From an uncultured Flavobacteriaceae bacterium (lineage in GTDB: Bacteria; Bacteroidota; Bacteroidia; Flavobacteriales; Flavobacteriaceae): DNA of 64,000 nt. Positions 50,801 to 59,871 of the stretch are shown piece by piece; position 1 is the first letter of the stretch; every line of letters begins with the position of its first letter. The DNA is taken from positions 124,001 to 188,000 of the forward strand of contig CANMSN010000003.1 of the NCBI GenBank assembly GCA_947500585.1. Direction: 5' to 3'. Position numbers and translations under genes: made by a program. The notes beneath the pieces were generated by a model. That model saw only the letters and a program-made list of their open reading frames with translations. It was not told the origin of the DNA and ran no database searches.

Positions 50801-52029
50801 TGTAAATCTTCAAAATTTAATTTAGCAACCGTTTTGTCATTGACTGAATTTGTACTTCTAAATAATGTGGAATGATAACCAGATAACCAAAGCCTTCCCT
50901 TGTTATCCTCTAATATGGAGGTTAACAAATTATCTGAAATCGAATTACCATCATATGGATCGTGCGAATACGTTATAAATGGTTTTTGTGCAAGGTCTAA
51001 TTTGTTTATTCCACCTTGGGCTGTACCAATCCATAAAATATTAAAATCATCTTCATATATGGCATTAACATATGTACTACTTATAGCCTGCTTGTTTTTT
51101 TTGCTATGTGCAAAATGCTCGAAAGTGTCTTTTTTTTGATCGTATTTGTAAAGACCATTATCTTGAGTACCCACCCAAACCATTCCAGAATGGTCTTCTA
51201 AAATAGTGTTTACTATTACTGGTAAAGGTTGTTTTTTTGAATCATTAAAAGCATCTATAATATCTAATCTGTCTTCTAAAGTGGCTTTATACAACCCATT
51301 AGAGGTACCAATCCAAAGTATATTTTTTATTATAGCTAATGCGTTAATTTGTTTATCATTTAAACTATCAAAATCAGATAAAACATAAGACCCTTTGTCT
51401 TTTAAAGACAGTTGCTTGAGACCTAAGGAGGTTCCTAAAATAAGTGTACTATCATCTTTAAAAACAAATGAATTAATTGACGACAATCGAGAATATGATT
51501 CTAAAATATTATCTGATACCTTAAAAATTCCTTTTTCAATATCAACTAACTCGCTAACATATAATTGGTTTTCACCAGAAAACCAAACACGACCTGTAGA
51601 ATCGACATCTATATGACTAATTGAAATTTTATTTGATAGTGGAACTGTATAAAACTTCTCCAGCCATGGGATATATACATTAATGCCCAAGTTTGTTCCT
51701 ATCCACATTACACCCTTGTTATCGTTACGAAGGGCATAAATATAATTACCATTTAAACTACCGTTAATCTTAGATTGTGAAGTATACGTTTTAAACTCAT
51801 AACCATCATAACGTACTATTCCATTTGGTGTTCCATACCATAAAAACCCATAATGGTCTTGTTCTATAACGTTTATAGTATTGTAATTTAACCCTTGTCT
51901 ATTCGAAAACCGTTTAAAACTTTGAGCATGGGATAGATTTAAAAAGCTTATTAATACTTGTAATATTATAACAACACTTATTGTGTTAAATAATCTAATA
52001 AAGCTAAAACTCTTTTTCCTATGCATCAT
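47860..52029 (-). CDS. Hybrid two-component system regulator (SusR/HTCS type) of the polysaccharide locus
   Basis: 1389 residues. Order: signal/anchor helix (ISVVIILQVLISFLNLSHAQ); about a dozen propeller-type sensor repeats (GFLWYGTPNGIVRYDG; GVMWIGTNLGINVY; GKGRLWLSG-like); Y_Y_Y domain (YKLEGFNDDWIE; YTNLSAGDYVFRIKA); membrane helix near 813-837; histidine kinase with AHEFRTPLTLISGPLERI (His near 873) and ATPase GGGIGLSFCKSLV; receiver SDVMMPEMDGYEF (Asp near 1180); AraC-type helix-turn-helix at the C-terminus. It senses an oligosaccharide in the periplasm and activates the nearby catabolic genes. It lies at the downstream end of a same-strand locus with sulfatases and glycosidases, its probable targets. 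Confidence 0.95.
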   Translation of the reverse strand: MMHRKKSFSFIRLFNTISVVIILQVLISFLNLSHAQSFKRFSNRQGLNYNTINVIEQDHYGFLWYGTPNGIVRYDGYEFKTYTSQSKINGSLNGNYIYALRNDNKGVMWIGTNLGINVYIPWLEKFYTVPLSNKISISHIDVDSTGRVWFSGENQLYVSELVDIEKGIFKVSDNILESYSRLSSINSFVFKDDSTLILGTSLGLKQLSLKDKGSYVLSDFDSLNDKQINALAIIKNILWIGTSNGLYKATLEDRLDIIDAFNDSKKQPLPVIVNTILEDHSGMVWVGTQDNGLYKYDQKKDTFEHFAHSKKNKQAISSTYVNAIYEDDFNILWIGTAQGGINKLDLAQKPFITYSHDPYDGNSISDNLLTSILEDNKGRLWLSGYHSTLFRSTNSVNDKTVAKLNFEDLHAKSFMDDGDIVRCIYEAENGFIWLGLDNSVIVYNPLKKEFKTAVFKNKGNSYAINPIWEIIQIDETHMLLGGNEILVVENPWKDLEKSNKPLLNIKSIYDLKDECLQIIIKDNDNSFWFGTTKGLLHATFKEDKIVIDQEYNTQSKDIRLSYNDIFTLHKKKNHLWIGTFGGGLNKMTLNREGLPIKIEYFRKDDILPGDVIYGILQDGNSHLWLSTDMGLVKFNIEDSETNVYDIRDGLDQNNFRQGAYFKGKSGYFYFGGLNGLTIFKPESIKLNTQAPEVLITSLLIDNKLVKIGEKIDNKVVLDKSISETESISISQNQTILSFNLAVKHTSVPSKNKLAYKLEGFNDDWIEESTGRATVTYTNLSAGDYVFRIKAANGDGVWSDTDKQLSVEILPPWYNTWWSYLLFFVLTVSICIGIIIYFVQHEKLKQGLKYEKKDKERIEIINQGKFQYFTNLAHEFRTPLTLISGPLERIIANNSDTNNNRYLTLIQKNTKRLLSLADQLITFRQAEQGRINLNLVKCTLGDFIYPITEAFENYALEKNINFFFKITQPNEEIVVDVEKFERIIFNLLSNSFKNTPAQGNINIEAGITELSGEKIINIDVVDTGKGIPPENLDNIFERFYQLGNKEGDVSGGGIGLSFCKSLVNLFNGEISAKSNPGIETRFSVKIPSKPKDDYLLDNNNLDVKSYIKDWVPLSNTVNESDVKSVEVKDEKEYTILVVENEEDVQNFLMAELSVKYNVIIASNGIEAFEKIKLKEPDLIVSDVMMPEMDGYEFCEKIKSNLDTCHIPVLLLTALGDNDNIIKGLEFGADDYISKPFSLKHLELRIDKLIQINAQIKKYFSKNSLLPKTNNNDLELSKKDKLFLENIVKIMEKNLSDSNFGVEELSKEAYLSTSHFYKRLKQLTGQIPNVYIRNYRLQRAAELLKSNEGFNVVEVMYQIGIESNSYFSSSFKKLHGVSPSEFLKKNRIKST

Positions 52030-52401
52030 AAATCTAAAAATAAATAAAATAATTAAAAACCTAGGAAATATTTTTTTACAATGACAGATAATATTTCATT
52101 TGAATATCGGTAATTTTTAATAAACCTGTGGGCATCTTGAGTTTGTAATTCCAATGCAATGAGGAATCCCATTCATCATTAATAGATTTACTTCGTTCTG
52201 AATTACAAAAATAGGATTATGTGCGACTACAATGGATTATTTTGTCTTTTAAATAAAATTGTTCAACTTCATCTACATCTTAATGAACTTGTTTAGTGAT
52301 AATAATTTCTACCTCTTTTATCCATATATGGATGGATTAAAACATTTATATACTCTAAAAAAGTACATTTTTGTTCACTTACCTATTTAAAAGTAATAAT
52401 T
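52030..52401. other. Intergenic region upstream of the hybrid sensor gene
   Basis: 372 bases with no credible ORF. A stretch around 52180-52210 (ATAGATTTACTTCGTTCTGAATTACA) is a decayed copy of the AATCTTCACTTCGTTCTGAATGACA-type repeat seen in reverse at 35598-35626. A 12-bp palindrome TCCATATATGGA lies at 52321-52332. No TAnnTTTG box is clear for the sensor gene. Confidence 0.4.
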
Positions 52402-54693
52402 CTAATCGTATTTAAAAAATATCAGTCCACAATCATCAGCAAATACACGTCCTTCTCCATTTGTTGTTCTTCGTATAAATACTGTTGCACTAATACTAGA
52501 TGGCCCCGTTTTAAAATGCAATACAGAACGCGCCCAATTCTGAGGGATTCCACGGTGTTTACCAAAAGATGGACTAAGTGTCTCCATCTCTCCATGGTCA
52601 CGTACACCTAATTCGGCTCGCTCATTATTTTCTGTTTTTAAAAATCCAGCAAATTCATACCATGTGTTTGGTGTAAGCCCTGTAACAACCTGTGCGATTT
52701 CTGCATTTGGTCCTAGTTTAATGCTACTACCTCCCATACGTAAGTTCGCAGTATCTGGCGTTATCTGTTTTTTCCATCCTAATTCTGGTGTAGCATCACC
52801 TTTAACTTTAAACCATGGCTTTAAATGATCGTCATATTCAAACGCAGAATTCTCAAGACGGTTTCTGTGTAAAGGTTTAGATCTGGTTGTATCTACTATG
52901 GGTGAGTTATCAAAATCATGTCCTACTTTCCACTTGGGGCCGTTAGACTCATAAGCACCTATGTCTGGAGCTTTACCTTTAAAATCGTCATTTATACCTG
53001 TTAATACGATACCATTATCAATAGCAGGTGAGTTTTCTGGCAGATACTTATTATCAACTAGGTCTTTATAACCAATTAGATTATTACCCCATTCATAATT
53101 ATCTGCGGTTATACTTGCAGATGCTGAAAAGATATTGTTAAAAAATCGACAACCATGTAAATCTGGGGCATACTTATTTCCCCAGGCAGATTCAAATCCG
53201 TGCTGTTCTGCAGAAAAAGTATTGTTATATATCAAATGATAGTAAGCGTAATGATTGATATGAAGCGCTCCAAACCCAACACCCCAAACCACATTGTGGT
53301 GTGAAATGATATTCTGTGTACCATGGTCGTAATATAATCCCATATCCAAATGTTCATCCAAATTATCATGTAACCAATTGTATCGTACTTCGGTATTACC
53401 TCCTTCAATCACATTACCGTATGTTAAACCCAAATCGCTTGTAAGCATTCCTGACTCACTCATATCACAATATTGTATCAGTGCTTTGTGCATGCCTGCA
53501 TAATCAATTACAGTTCGCCCACTACGTCTCAAAGTACTATGACTAATAACATTATTTGAGCCACGTAACTGAACGCAACTAGCATAAGTCCCTATGTAAT
53601 CGGTATCGTGAATATAACTATTAATCACCTGATTATTTTTTCCAAATAGTCCCACACCACAACCAGAAGTATAGGCAACTTCGCTATTTCTAAGCACACA
53701 ATTTGTTCCCATAATTGGGATACCTTTATCGGTTTGCTGTCCAAAATAAGTATTAGCTTGAGATGAATGATACGGATAATATACTCTTAATCCATCCATT
53801 TCTATATGAGAAGATTCGGTATTCATATCAATCGTTGCTCCGCGAATTTCTATGTTCTTAACATGAATAAATGATTTATCTTTTAGATTAAATGCATTCA
53901 TCCGTTTTTTGAAATACACATCCCCTTTAGGCTTTTTACCATTCGAACAATAAATATAAAGCGATTGGTCTTTTGTATCGTAAAACCATTCTCTATCGGT
54001 ATCTAAAGCATCCTTACAACCAAATACAAAAAACTCTTCACCTTCGCCAGCAACGTGCCAACTTGTGCTGCCTTTTCCTGGAGCAATATTTTCAATCTCT
54101 AATGATCCTTTACTAAAACTTGTAATTTTCGTAGTCCAATTTCTCCAATGCGCACCTGCATGTATCCAAACGTGTGCACCCGTATAATCATAATCTGGAA
54201 GACGAGCATCTAGAATATTTTCAGGAGTTGTGTTAGCATCCATGACGTCTAATGTTGGTTTAAGTAAATCTTCACCTGTATTAGGCCAACGTGCTTCTAT
54301 CATCACTTTATCATTCATAAACACCTGATTCTCGTGTTCAAGACTCATTTCTACTTTAGCCTTAAAAAGATTTTTAGAATCTTTTTCCCAAAGCGTTGAA
54401 GCAATTTTATCGAGTCCAGTTATAACCACCTTATCATTCTTACTTAACGGCTGAAATATAATAGGCTTTGATTCTGTTCCTGAGTATACTGGTACAATTG
54501 TTTCAGAATAAATTCCTCCTTTTATAAAACACACGTCACCAGGTTTCATGATGTCTGCAGCTTCTTGAATGGTTTTAAAAGGAGAACTTTTACTTCCATT
54601 ACCTGATTGTGCAATGCTACCATCAACGTAATAATCAGTGGCAAAAGTTATCTCTGCACTCAATAAAAAAATTAAAATGATTAGATTTTTCAT
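52402..54693 (-). CDS. Secreted parallel beta-helix protein, putative polysaccharide-active enzyme (GH141-like?)
   Basis: 763 residues with a signal peptide (ILIFLLSAEITFA). DUF1565-type opening YYVDGSIAQSGNGSKSSPFK and the right-handed beta-helix repeats (residues about 270-560: IHVKNIEIRGATIDM; VLRNSEVAYTSGCGVGLFG; NQVINSYIHDTDYIG; IISHHNVVWGVGFGALHI), then a C-terminal jelly-roll-like carbohydrate-binding module (about 610-763: ENSAFEYDDHLKPWFKV; GLTPNTWYEFAGFLKTEN). Two-domain beta-helix enzymes of this type include GH141 fucosidases/xylanases; with GH95 and sulfatases nearby a fucose-active role is plausible, but the family assignment is uncertain. Confidence 0.75.
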   Translation of the reverse strand: MKNLIILIFLLSAEITFATDYYVDGSIAQSGNGSKSSPFKTIQEAADIMKPGDVCFIKGGIYSETIVPVYSGTESKPIIFQPLSKNDKVVITGLDKIASTLWEKDSKNLFKAKVEMSLEHENQVFMNDKVMIEARWPNTGEDLLKPTLDVMDANTTPENILDARLPDYDYTGAHVWIHAGAHWRNWTTKITSFSKGSLEIENIAPGKGSTSWHVAGEGEEFFVFGCKDALDTDREWFYDTKDQSLYIYCSNGKKPKGDVYFKKRMNAFNLKDKSFIHVKNIEIRGATIDMNTESSHIEMDGLRVYYPYHSSQANTYFGQQTDKGIPIMGTNCVLRNSEVAYTSGCGVGLFGKNNQVINSYIHDTDYIGTYASCVQLRGSNNVISHSTLRRSGRTVIDYAGMHKALIQYCDMSESGMLTSDLGLTYGNVIEGGNTEVRYNWLHDNLDEHLDMGLYYDHGTQNIISHHNVVWGVGFGALHINHYAYYHLIYNNTFSAEQHGFESAWGNKYAPDLHGCRFFNNIFSASASITADNYEWGNNLIGYKDLVDNKYLPENSPAIDNGIVLTGINDDFKGKAPDIGAYESNGPKWKVGHDFDNSPIVDTTRSKPLHRNRLENSAFEYDDHLKPWFKVKGDATPELGWKKQITPDTANLRMGGSSIKLGPNAEIAQVVTGLTPNTWYEFAGFLKTENNERAELGVRDHGEMETLSPSFGKHRGIPQNWARSVLHFKTGPSSISATVFIRRTTNGEGRVFADDCGLIFFKYD

Positions 54694-54712
54694 AATTTAA
54701 AAATACTGTGTT

Positions 54713-56146
54713 CTAAAAGTTAGTTTTATATTTTTCTCTTTCAGCTGAAAAACAACTTTCTTCAGGTTCAAGTGGTAATGTTTTTTTCCAGTTATTTAAT
54801 TGTTGTGTAAGGTTCTCCAATATTTCAGGATATTTATTTGAAAGGTCTGCGGTTTCTTCCCAGTCTTCGTCTATATTATAAAGTTCTGACTTTCCTAATT
54901 CTTCATTTAATAACAATTTCCATTTACCATCACGTATTCCAAGTTGTGGCCAAATCTCAGGATGCTCTTTTGCAGGTTTCCATTCCCAAAAAATTGGTTT
55001 CTTACGTTTAAAGTCTTCACCTTTTAATGCAGAAACTACACTTTCTCCATCTGGTTGATAAGCTTTTGGTAAATCTTGTCCTGCCAACTCCATAAACGTC
55101 GGCAAAATATCAACCGCAGTAATAACTGAAGTTTGATTGACTTTACCTGCTGGAACTACTCCAGGCCAACGTGCAATAAATGGAACACGAACACCGCCTG
55201 CGTAAAGCGATCGCTTTTGTCCTTTTAAATTACCCTTTTCACCAACTGAATAATAAGTTCCTAAACCAGGACCTGTTGTTGCTATCTTATGTTCTTTCTC
55301 ATTTTCAGTTCCAGTCAATTCGGGTCCGTTATCTGACGAAAAGATAACCAAGGTGTTTTCATCTAACATCAATTCTTTCAAAACATCAAGAACCATACCT
55401 ACCCCAGCATCGCCTTCTGCTACAATAGAAGCATAAACCTGTTTCTGTTCATCTAAATTTTCAAATTGCTTTAAATATTTTTCAAGTGGATAGTGTGGTG
55501 TATGTGTTTCATGCAACCAAAGATTGATAAAGAAAGGCTTTTCTTTGTTACGACGAATAAAATCTACTGCTCGAGGGCAGGTTGCCACCGTATTCATTTG
55601 TTCTGGAGCATTTCCTGGAAGATTAAAAGCTCCAAATTCATCATAACCATATGCTTTAGGCATAGGTGCATCTGGAATATGATCATTACTTAGATGCCAC
55701 TTCCCAAAATGAGCTGTAGTATAGCCAGCCTCTTTTAACATACGAGGAAGCATTGGCGCTTTAGGATTCAACCAATCGGGCATACCTGCACGTTGATGAT
55801 GTTTAGTCGAAGCAAAGTGCTCATGTACAGAATGTCTAGCAGGAAAATGCCCTGTCATTACTGCCGTTCTACTTGGGGAACAAACAGGATGATTTACAGT
55901 GAAGTTCGTAAAATCGATACCTTCACTTGCCATTTTATCAAGGTTTGGGGTTTTAACAAATGAACTTCCATGGATACCTAAATCCGCATAACCCCAATCA
56001 TCAGCAAAGATGAATATAATGTTAGGTTGTTTCTGTTTTAAAGCCTTTGAATTTGCTTCACTTTTACTATTATTATTGCATGATAACATTAATGTGACCA
56101 CCATTAATAAACACACAAGTAAACGCTTTTTTGATGCATACTTCAT
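54713..56146 (-). CDS. Sulfatase (family S1), lipoprotein, copy 1
   Basis: 477 residues. Lipoprotein signal with LMLSC (Cys 23). N-terminal metal site FIFADDWGYADLGIHG; the formylglycine motif is CSPSR with Cys89 in HPVCSPSRTAVMTGH; HFGKWHLSN, LHETHTPHYP, FSSDNGPE. The Cys must be converted to formylglycine by a maturase not seen in this window. It removes sulfate esters from the glycan. About half of its residues match the next sulfatase, so the two arose by duplication. Substrate position (2-, 3- or 4-sulfate) is unknown. Confidence 0.93.
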   Translation of the reverse strand: MKYASKKRLLVCLLMVVTLMLSCNNNSKSEANSKALKQKQPNIIFIFADDWGYADLGIHGSSFVKTPNLDKMASEGIDFTNFTVNHPVCSPSRTAVMTGHFPARHSVHEHFASTKHHQRAGMPDWLNPKAPMLPRMLKEAGYTTAHFGKWHLSNDHIPDAPMPKAYGYDEFGAFNLPGNAPEQMNTVATCPRAVDFIRRNKEKPFFINLWLHETHTPHYPLEKYLKQFENLDEQKQVYASIVAEGDAGVGMVLDVLKELMLDENTLVIFSSDNGPELTGTENEKEHKIATTGPGLGTYYSVGEKGNLKGQKRSLYAGGVRVPFIARWPGVVPAGKVNQTSVITAVDILPTFMELAGQDLPKAYQPDGESVVSALKGEDFKRKKPIFWEWKPAKEHPEIWPQLGIRDGKWKLLLNEELGKSELYNIDEDWEETADLSNKYPEILENLTQQLNNWKKTLPLEPEESCFSAEREKYKTNF

Positions 56147-56185
56147 TTAAAAATTTTTTGGTTTATCTTTTTTACACAAAAACTT

Positions 56186-57559
56186 CTAGTTTCTCCTATC
56201 TTGCGATATGCAGTTCTCATTTGGCTCAAGGGGTAATGTTTTTTCCCATGCATATAGTTTCTCCAATAATTGCTCTGCGACATCTGGGTGTTCTGATGAT
56301 ACATCAACAGTTTCTGCCCAATCACTTTCCATATCATATAATTCGGTTTTCGCCAAATCTTTATTGGTTATTAATTTCCAACGACCATCACAAATACCAT
56401 GTTTAGGCCAAATAGATTCGCGTAACTGTGGCCCTTCCCATTCCCAATAAATCGTTTTTGTTCTCTTAAAATCTTCACCTTTAAGAGCGGCTAGTGCACT
56501 TTCTCCATCTGGTTTATAATCATTGGGCAATTCTAACCCTGCAATTTCCAAAAAAGTAGGCAATAAATCTACTGCGGTTACCACTGAAGTCGTGTCTTTT
56601 TTACCCTTAGGTGCTACTCCTGGCCATCTTACTATAAACGGTACACGAATACCGCCTGCATAAAGCGATCTTTTTTCTCCTTTTAAACCTCCAGTTTCTC
56701 CTACGGAATAATACTCACCATAACCGCCTTTTAATTCGCGTTCAGTATCTACTCGCATATACTCAGGACCATTATCAGAAGAAAATATTACGAGTGTATT
56801 ATCATCAATATTTAAATCTTTTAACAAATCTAAAACAGAACCAATACCTTTATCACCCTCAGCAATAATAGACGCATAAACCTGTTTACGCTCATCTAAA
56901 TCCTTATACTTTTGCATATATTCTTCTCTAGGATAAAATGGTGTATGTGTTTCATGTATCCACAAATTCATAAAAAAGGTAGTGTCCCTATTTTTTTTGA
57001 TAAATTCTAGCGCACGCGGAATACTTTCCTCATAATTGATTTTTTCTTTACCTGGTGCATTAAAAGCTGCATATTCATCAATACCATAATTTGAAAGCAA
57101 AGGTGCATCACTAGCTCTATTATCTGCCAGATGCCATTTACCAAAATGAGCTGTTTTATACCCAGCTTGTTTTAATAATTTAGGCAGCATAGGTGCATTA
57201 GGGTCTAACCAATCAGGCATACCATTTTCAATTTGATGTTCTATTCTTCCAAAATGCCTATGGATAGCATATCGCGCTGGGTAATGCCCAGTCATAACAG
57301 CCACCCTACTAGGCGAACACACAGGATTGTTTACCGTAAAGTTTTGAAAATCGATACCCTCACTTGCCATTTTATCAAGGTTAGGCGTTTCAACAAAAGT
57401 ACTTCCATGTATCCCTAAATCGCCATATCCCCAATCATCAGCAAAGATGAAGATAATATTAGGTCGTTTAGGTTTTTCAAAACTCGGTTTCTTTTCCTGA
57501 CTATTTTTACATGAAACCGTAAAGGCTATGATTATTAAACTAATAAACAAATTCTTCAT
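56186..57559 (-). CDS. Sulfatase (family S1), lipoprotein, copy 2
   Basis: 457 residues. Lipoprotein Cys at residue 17 (FTVSCKN). FIFADDWGYGDLGIHG, formylglycine motif CSPSR with Cys81 (NNPVCSPSRVAVMTGH), HFGKWHLAD, WIHETHTPFYP, FSSDNGPEYM. Compared with the copy downstream it differs most in the loop after SDAP (LLSNYGIDEYAAFNAPGKEK versus MPKAYGYDEFGAFNLPGNAP), which lies near the substrate cleft in such enzymes, so the two may act on different sulfates. Gap to copy 1 is 39 bases. Confidence 0.93.
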   Translation of the reverse strand: MKNLFISLIIIAFTVSCKNSQEKKPSFEKPKRPNIIFIFADDWGYGDLGIHGSTFVETPNLDKMASEGIDFQNFTVNNPVCSPSRVAVMTGHYPARYAIHRHFGRIEHQIENGMPDWLDPNAPMLPKLLKQAGYKTAHFGKWHLADNRASDAPLLSNYGIDEYAAFNAPGKEKINYEESIPRALEFIKKNRDTTFFMNLWIHETHTPFYPREEYMQKYKDLDERKQVYASIIAEGDKGIGSVLDLLKDLNIDDNTLVIFSSDNGPEYMRVDTERELKGGYGEYYSVGETGGLKGEKRSLYAGGIRVPFIVRWPGVAPKGKKDTTSVVTAVDLLPTFLEIAGLELPNDYKPDGESALAALKGEDFKRTKTIYWEWEGPQLRESIWPKHGICDGRWKLITNKDLAKTELYDMESDWAETVDVSSEHPDVAEQLLEKLYAWEKTLPLEPNENCISQDRRN

Positions 57560-57569
57560 TATGCAGTAT

Positions 57570-58451
57570 TTATTGTTTATTTAAATTTCTTTTATATTGC
57601 TTGGAACGTTCTCGAATCGTATCCGTTGTAGGGCATATATTGGGTTTAACTCCTATTACATTACTTATTACGCTAGCAACCTCTATTCCTTGCATGCGCG
57701 AGCCTTTAGCTTTATAATGTACATTCCCTGGACAAATAGCAAATTGTTCCAAAACTGGAATCGAAAATTTATATAAGTCATTTATTATAATGTCTTTGTG
57801 GTCTTTCATCACTTTTAAAGCTATATCATTATATTGTTTTGCATCACCAGCGTTCCTCCCTGATTCACCCTCTGGTACTGGCGTTGTAGTAGCAAATATT
57901 AACTTTGCCTTTGGATAATTTGTTTTTAAATAGTTAATTATAGAACGAAGGTTGTTTTCATAAGTTTCTAAAGAAGATACCTGTTTGCCATTTTGTTTAT
58001 CAAGCTTTCCATCAACTACATATTTAAGATCATGAAGCCCAACATTAAAATGGATAACATCCCATTCAAAATTCCAGCCTTGAGATAGATAAGGTTGAAA
58101 CATAGCTTTTTTCATGGTTTCCATTTTTTGGATAAATTCATTGCTTGAAGTACCATTTTCGTGTAAGCGAAATACGCAAGCTTTATCTTCTAAAGAAGCC
58201 CTTACATATTCAGTATATGCAATAGATATAGAGTCTCCATAAATAAAAACCTTGGGCAAGGAATCTACAGGTTCAATGTATCTAAACTGATATATTTTTG
58301 TTGCAGATTTACACAAATCATACCAAGCTTTCTTGCATTTATCACATCCTTTATTTATTGTTTTGCCAATTGATTCCAATGGAAAAAACAATAAGCAAGT
58401 GATACCTGTTAGAATTTTTAATATATCTCTTCTTGATATACTACTACTCAT
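57570..58451 (-). CDS. SGNH/GDSL-family hydrolase with Tat-like signal
   Basis: 293 residues. N-terminal SRRDILKILTG resembles a twin-arginine export signal, followed by a hydrophobic stretch. SGNH blocks: FIYGDSISIAYTEYV (block I Ser), FNVGLHDLKYV (block III-like, Gly/His/Asp) and the C-terminal PGNVHYKAKGSRMQG (His). It probably removes acetyl or other acyl groups from the polysaccharide in the periplasm. A Cys pair (KGCDKCKKAWYDLCKS) near the N-terminus is unusual. It starts 11 bases before the stop-proximal edge of sulfatase copy 2. Confidence 0.85.
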   Translation of the reverse strand: MSSSISRRDILKILTGITCLLFFPLESIGKTINKGCDKCKKAWYDLCKSATKIYQFRYIEPVDSLPKVFIYGDSISIAYTEYVRASLEDKACVFRLHENGTSSNEFIQKMETMKKAMFQPYLSQGWNFEWDVIHFNVGLHDLKYVVDGKLDKQNGKQVSSLETYENNLRSIINYLKTNYPKAKLIFATTTPVPEGESGRNAGDAKQYNDIALKVMKDHKDIIINDLYKFSIPVLEQFAICPGNVHYKAKGSRMQGIEVASVISNVIGVKPNICPTTDTIRERSKQYKRNLNKQ

Positions 58452-58597
58452 ATCGAAAATTTTAATAGCAACTTAAAAAGCAATGAATTTTTCAATTAAA
58501 ACATCTGATTTATCATGATATGCTTAAGTTCGTGGTAACTATTTTTCTAAAAACATACTACTTTCTTGTAATATGGATGTCATTTTTATATAAATTT

Positions 58598-58626
58598 AAA
58601 GCAGTACCTTTTTTTGATACTGCTTT
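58598..58626 (-). terminator. Hairpin terminator downstream of the redoxin gene
   Basis: Perfect 9-bp arms AAAGCAGTA/TACTGCTTT around an 11-base loop, located 11 bases after the redoxin stop. The minus strand then runs into an AT-rich stretch without a long T tract, so termination may be partial; it separates the redoxin transcript from the SGNH-sulfatase genes. Confidence 0.6.
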
Positions 58627-58636
58627 ATTAACATCG

Positions 58637-59830
58637 TTATCTATATCTACGAATCAAATCATGGTCTACAATTGCCCTTCTTAGTTCAAGCATTTCGACT
58701 TCTCCCTGATGCGCGTAAATCTTTTTACCACCTGGTTCTACCAACAATGTATATGGAAGTGCTCCGCTCCATTTAGGATCAACCAACTCTATAAGTTCAT
58801 ATAAATCCTTTTCTGAATAGATATAGTTTTCAACCGCAGCTTGCTCTTCTTTTAAGAACTTAGAAACCTTATCTTTGATACCCGTTTTATCTACAGAAAG
58901 TGAAACAAATTGAAACTCTTTCTTACCATACATTCTTTGTAATTTCACTAAGTCTGGAAATTCTCTAACACAAGGTCCACACCAAGTTGCCCAAACATTA
59001 ATTAATTTTAGTTTTTCTGTATTATTTGCTAATAATCCTTTTACACCTTCATTATCAATTTCATTTAAAACAACTTCACGACTTGCCCATTCTTCATCTA
59101 TAGCTTTAGAGTTTTCTGCCTTCCAAGACCATTTAGTAGAACATCCTATTGATTTAGTTACAGGATTACTAACTTCTTTTCCTGCCAGTATTTCTTCAAC
59201 AGCTTGAATCATATCTTCAGATTGACCAACACCTTGCGTTTGATCTGCATCAATTCGACCTTGGTAACGAAGTTTTCTTTCTTTATCCAAAATAAAGATG
59301 TGTGGAGTTGCCATAGCACCATATGCTAAAGATGTCTCTTGCAAATCGCCATCATATAAATAAGGGAAATTAAACCCTCTATGCGCTGCCCTTATTTTCA
59401 TTTCTTCATAAGAATCGCCAACGTCAGACCACGAATGTTCTGCATACATTAAACCCAAAGGACTTGCAGAGTTAAAAGCAACTACGGCTACACCTTTATC
59501 TTTATATGCTTTTGTAAATTCCATGATTCTAGTTTCATAGGCTTGAGATGTAGGACAGTGATTAGATGTGAAAATAAGTACAAGTACTTCTGCGTCTTCA
59601 AAATCTTTCATACTCATGAATTCACCTTTCACGTTTGGCAAGTTAAAATCTGGACCGTCTGAACCTATTGCCAGTGTAACTACTTCTCGCTTTTCAATTT
59701 TTTGAGGATTTGCAACAAATCCTTCTACACTCAAGTCTTGAGCAATTTCTTCTTTTTTATCAGCATCTTTACACGATGAAAATAGGATTAGTAATGCTGA
59801 AAACAGAAATGCGATTTTTTTGATAGTCAT
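58637..59830 (-). CDS. Two-domain redoxin lipoprotein (peroxiredoxin-like plus TlpA-like)
   Basis: 397 residues. Lipoprotein Cys in LFSSCKDAD (about residue 20). Domain 1 (about 55-225) is AhpC/thioredoxin-like with TSNHCPTSQAYE, YDGDLQETSLAYG and ATPHIFILDKERKLRYQG. Domain 2 (about 245-390) has the TlpA motif VWATWCGPCVREFPDL and GALPYTLLVEPGGKK. It would act in periplasmic thiol redox chemistry. Such tandem proteins are best known from Planctomycetes and are not a usual part of a polysaccharide locus. A role in keeping sulfatase Cys reduced, or in copper/cytochrome chemistry, is only a hypothesis. Confidence 0.87.
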   Translation of the reverse strand: MTIKKIAFLFSALLILFSSCKDADKKEEIAQDLSVEGFVANPQKIEKREVVTLAIGSDGPDFNLPNVKGEFMSMKDFEDAEVLVLIFTSNHCPTSQAYETRIMEFTKAYKDKGVAVVAFNSASPLGLMYAEHSWSDVGDSYEEMKIRAAHRGFNFPYLYDGDLQETSLAYGAMATPHIFILDKERKLRYQGRIDADQTQGVGQSEDMIQAVEEILAGKEVSNPVTKSIGCSTKWSWKAENSKAIDEEWASREVVLNEIDNEGVKGLLANNTEKLKLINVWATWCGPCVREFPDLVKLQRMYGKKEFQFVSLSVDKTGIKDKVSKFLKEEQAAVENYIYSEKDLYELIELVDPKWSGALPYTLLVEPGGKKIYAHQGEVEMLELRRAIVDHDLIRRYR

Positions 59831-59871
59831 TTTATTATAGTTTTTATTAGTTAGATTATTAGTTTTAAATT

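Noticed and set aside
48518-51616. Several plus-strand ORFs of 60-80 codons inside the hybrid sensor gene
   Set aside because: They are antisense to a well-supported 1389-codon gene and show no protein-like composition or start signals.
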